A stretch of DNA of 16,638 bases. It comes from Pseudomonadota bacterium (GTDB lineage Bacteria > Pseudomonadota > Alphaproteobacteria > Rhodospirillales > Casp-alpha2). Where the stretch lies: positions 1 through 16,638 of the forward strand of contig JADFNT010000004.1 in the NCBI GenBank assembly GCA_022563215.1, written 5' to 3'. Below, one piece after another: positions 15,978 to 16,638 of the stretch. Position numbers and translations under genes: made by a program. Below the pieces are notes generated by a model that saw only the letters and a program-made list of their open reading frames with translations, was not told the DNA's origin and searched no databases. Positions within the stretch are counted from its first letter, which is position 1. Every line of letters starts with the position of its first letter.

Positions 15978-16638
15978 GTCCTTGCTGAGGTTCCAGACCA
16001 TCAGGTCGCTCGCAATGGACAGCGGACCATCATAGGTTGCCCGGATACTGTCGTAATAGAGGTTGTATTGCTGAGTCCCCTGGTCGAGCAAAGCGTGATA
16101 GGCGACGGCGTGACGGGGCTTGATCGTACTCATGATTTTGCCGAAAGCCGGGCCGGAAGTATGGAACGCACAACAGGCTCGCCACGCAAGCTGCGGTGGC
16201 TGATTGCCAAGTGTCGCGAATATTACCGGCGGATTGAAGGCCTCGTGGATGACGAGATCTGCATCTTTGGCGTGTTCGACAAACCACTTGTTCGGTGACG
16301 TGTCGCCACCGAATACGACCTTGAGCCCCGCATATTCGAGTATGAAACTGACAGGGCCATCGCCGGCATGAATGGCCGGTATCGAGCGGATCGTCACACC
16401 GTTTTCCTGATAAACGATCTCGTTGATTCCCTTGTAATCGAATTCGTGAACGGTGATTCGGCCCGGGACAGGCGTAATCAGGAATTCGCGTGTCGTTTTG
16501 TCCCAGTTATTAGCCTTCAGGAAATGGTCGATGGCATAAGCCGTACCCATGTCCTCTGTTCGCCCGGCGGGTCCCCAGCTATCGAGCGGCACCGGTCGAC
16601 CTGCGGTCCAGCCTCCAGCCCACCGTGAAGCGAGGTAG
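15963..16638 (-). CDS. metallo-beta-lactamase-fold hydrolase, partial at both ends
   Basis: The frame enters from the right edge (open to 16637; GTG at 16592 is internal, not a true start). Visible are the [13 protein letters not shown] and [12 protein letters not shown] segments, the metal-ligand regions [21 protein letters not shown] and LVIHEAF, and the late histidine in [10 protein letters not shown]. The first HxHxDH motif would lie off the window. The pattern resembles the RNase Z/arylsulfatase-like branch and, from memory, proteins annotated as guanitoxin-biosynthesis GntH-like; the true substrate is unknown. The family-like end [16 protein letters not shown] stops at about 15963, where the sequence becomes antisense to fumarase. 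GC here is near 49% in a sampled 180 bases, against 63% in the fumarase. Confidence 0.8.

Noticed and set aside
15978..16298. C-terminal 106 codons of the open fumarase frame
   Set aside because: They are antisense to a well-conserved metallo-hydrolase and do not match the fumarase C-terminal domain.

Overview
The window looks like chromosome of a GC-rich alphaproteobacterium, probably Rhodospirillales-like. The grounds are GC near 63% in sampled genes, alphaproteobacterial-type IlvB, SspB and HflK/HflC sequences, a DUF2065-HflC-HflK-Do protease cluster, and above all a circularly permuted (two-piece) ssrA gene. Almost all of it is housekeeping sequence.

Layout, left to right. 1-251: no confident gene, then a strong terminator. 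252-3639 (minus): the branched-chain amino acid operon ilvB-ilvN-ilvC. 3640-3945: a divergent regulatory gap. 3946-4671 (plus): a FadR-type GntR regulator. 4701-5672 (minus): miaA. 5714-6617 (plus): serB, broken by one extra T. 6675-10505 (minus): operon hflK-hflC-DUF2065 (yjeT-like)-degP, a membrane and envelope quality-control set with a good promoter carrying a 14-bp perfect palindrome. 10678-11829 (plus): mrp/apbC, an Fe-S carrier ATPase. 11931-12623 (plus): an unrecognised exported protein. 12620-13952 (minus): thyA-folA, coupled dTMP synthesis and folate recycling. About 14112-14440 (plus): permuted tmRNA with its own promoter and terminator, encoding tag ANDNYAQARLAA. 14556-15068 (plus): sspB, the ClpXP adaptor for that tag. 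15162-about 15977 (plus): the N-terminal half of a class I fumarase. About 15963-16638 (minus): part of a metallo-beta-lactamase-fold hydrolase.

Two things are structurally wrong or unusual. serB needs a +1 shift at 6101-6103 to make a full 300-residue enzyme. At about 15963-15980 the fumarase stops in mid-protein and runs straight into the 3' end of an oppositely oriented metallo-hydrolase, with GC falling from about 63% to about 49% in sampled stretches; this is most easily read as a chimeric join (assembly or amplification) or a recent rearrangement.

I found no convincing undescribed multi-gene system. The most functionally coherent accessory-like unit is ssrA next to sspB: the RNA that writes a degradation tag beside the adaptor that reads it. 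The best unexplained small elements are the hflK promoter palindrome, the inverted repeat around the ssrA -10 box, and the 23-bp tandem duplication that forms the hairpin after mrp.
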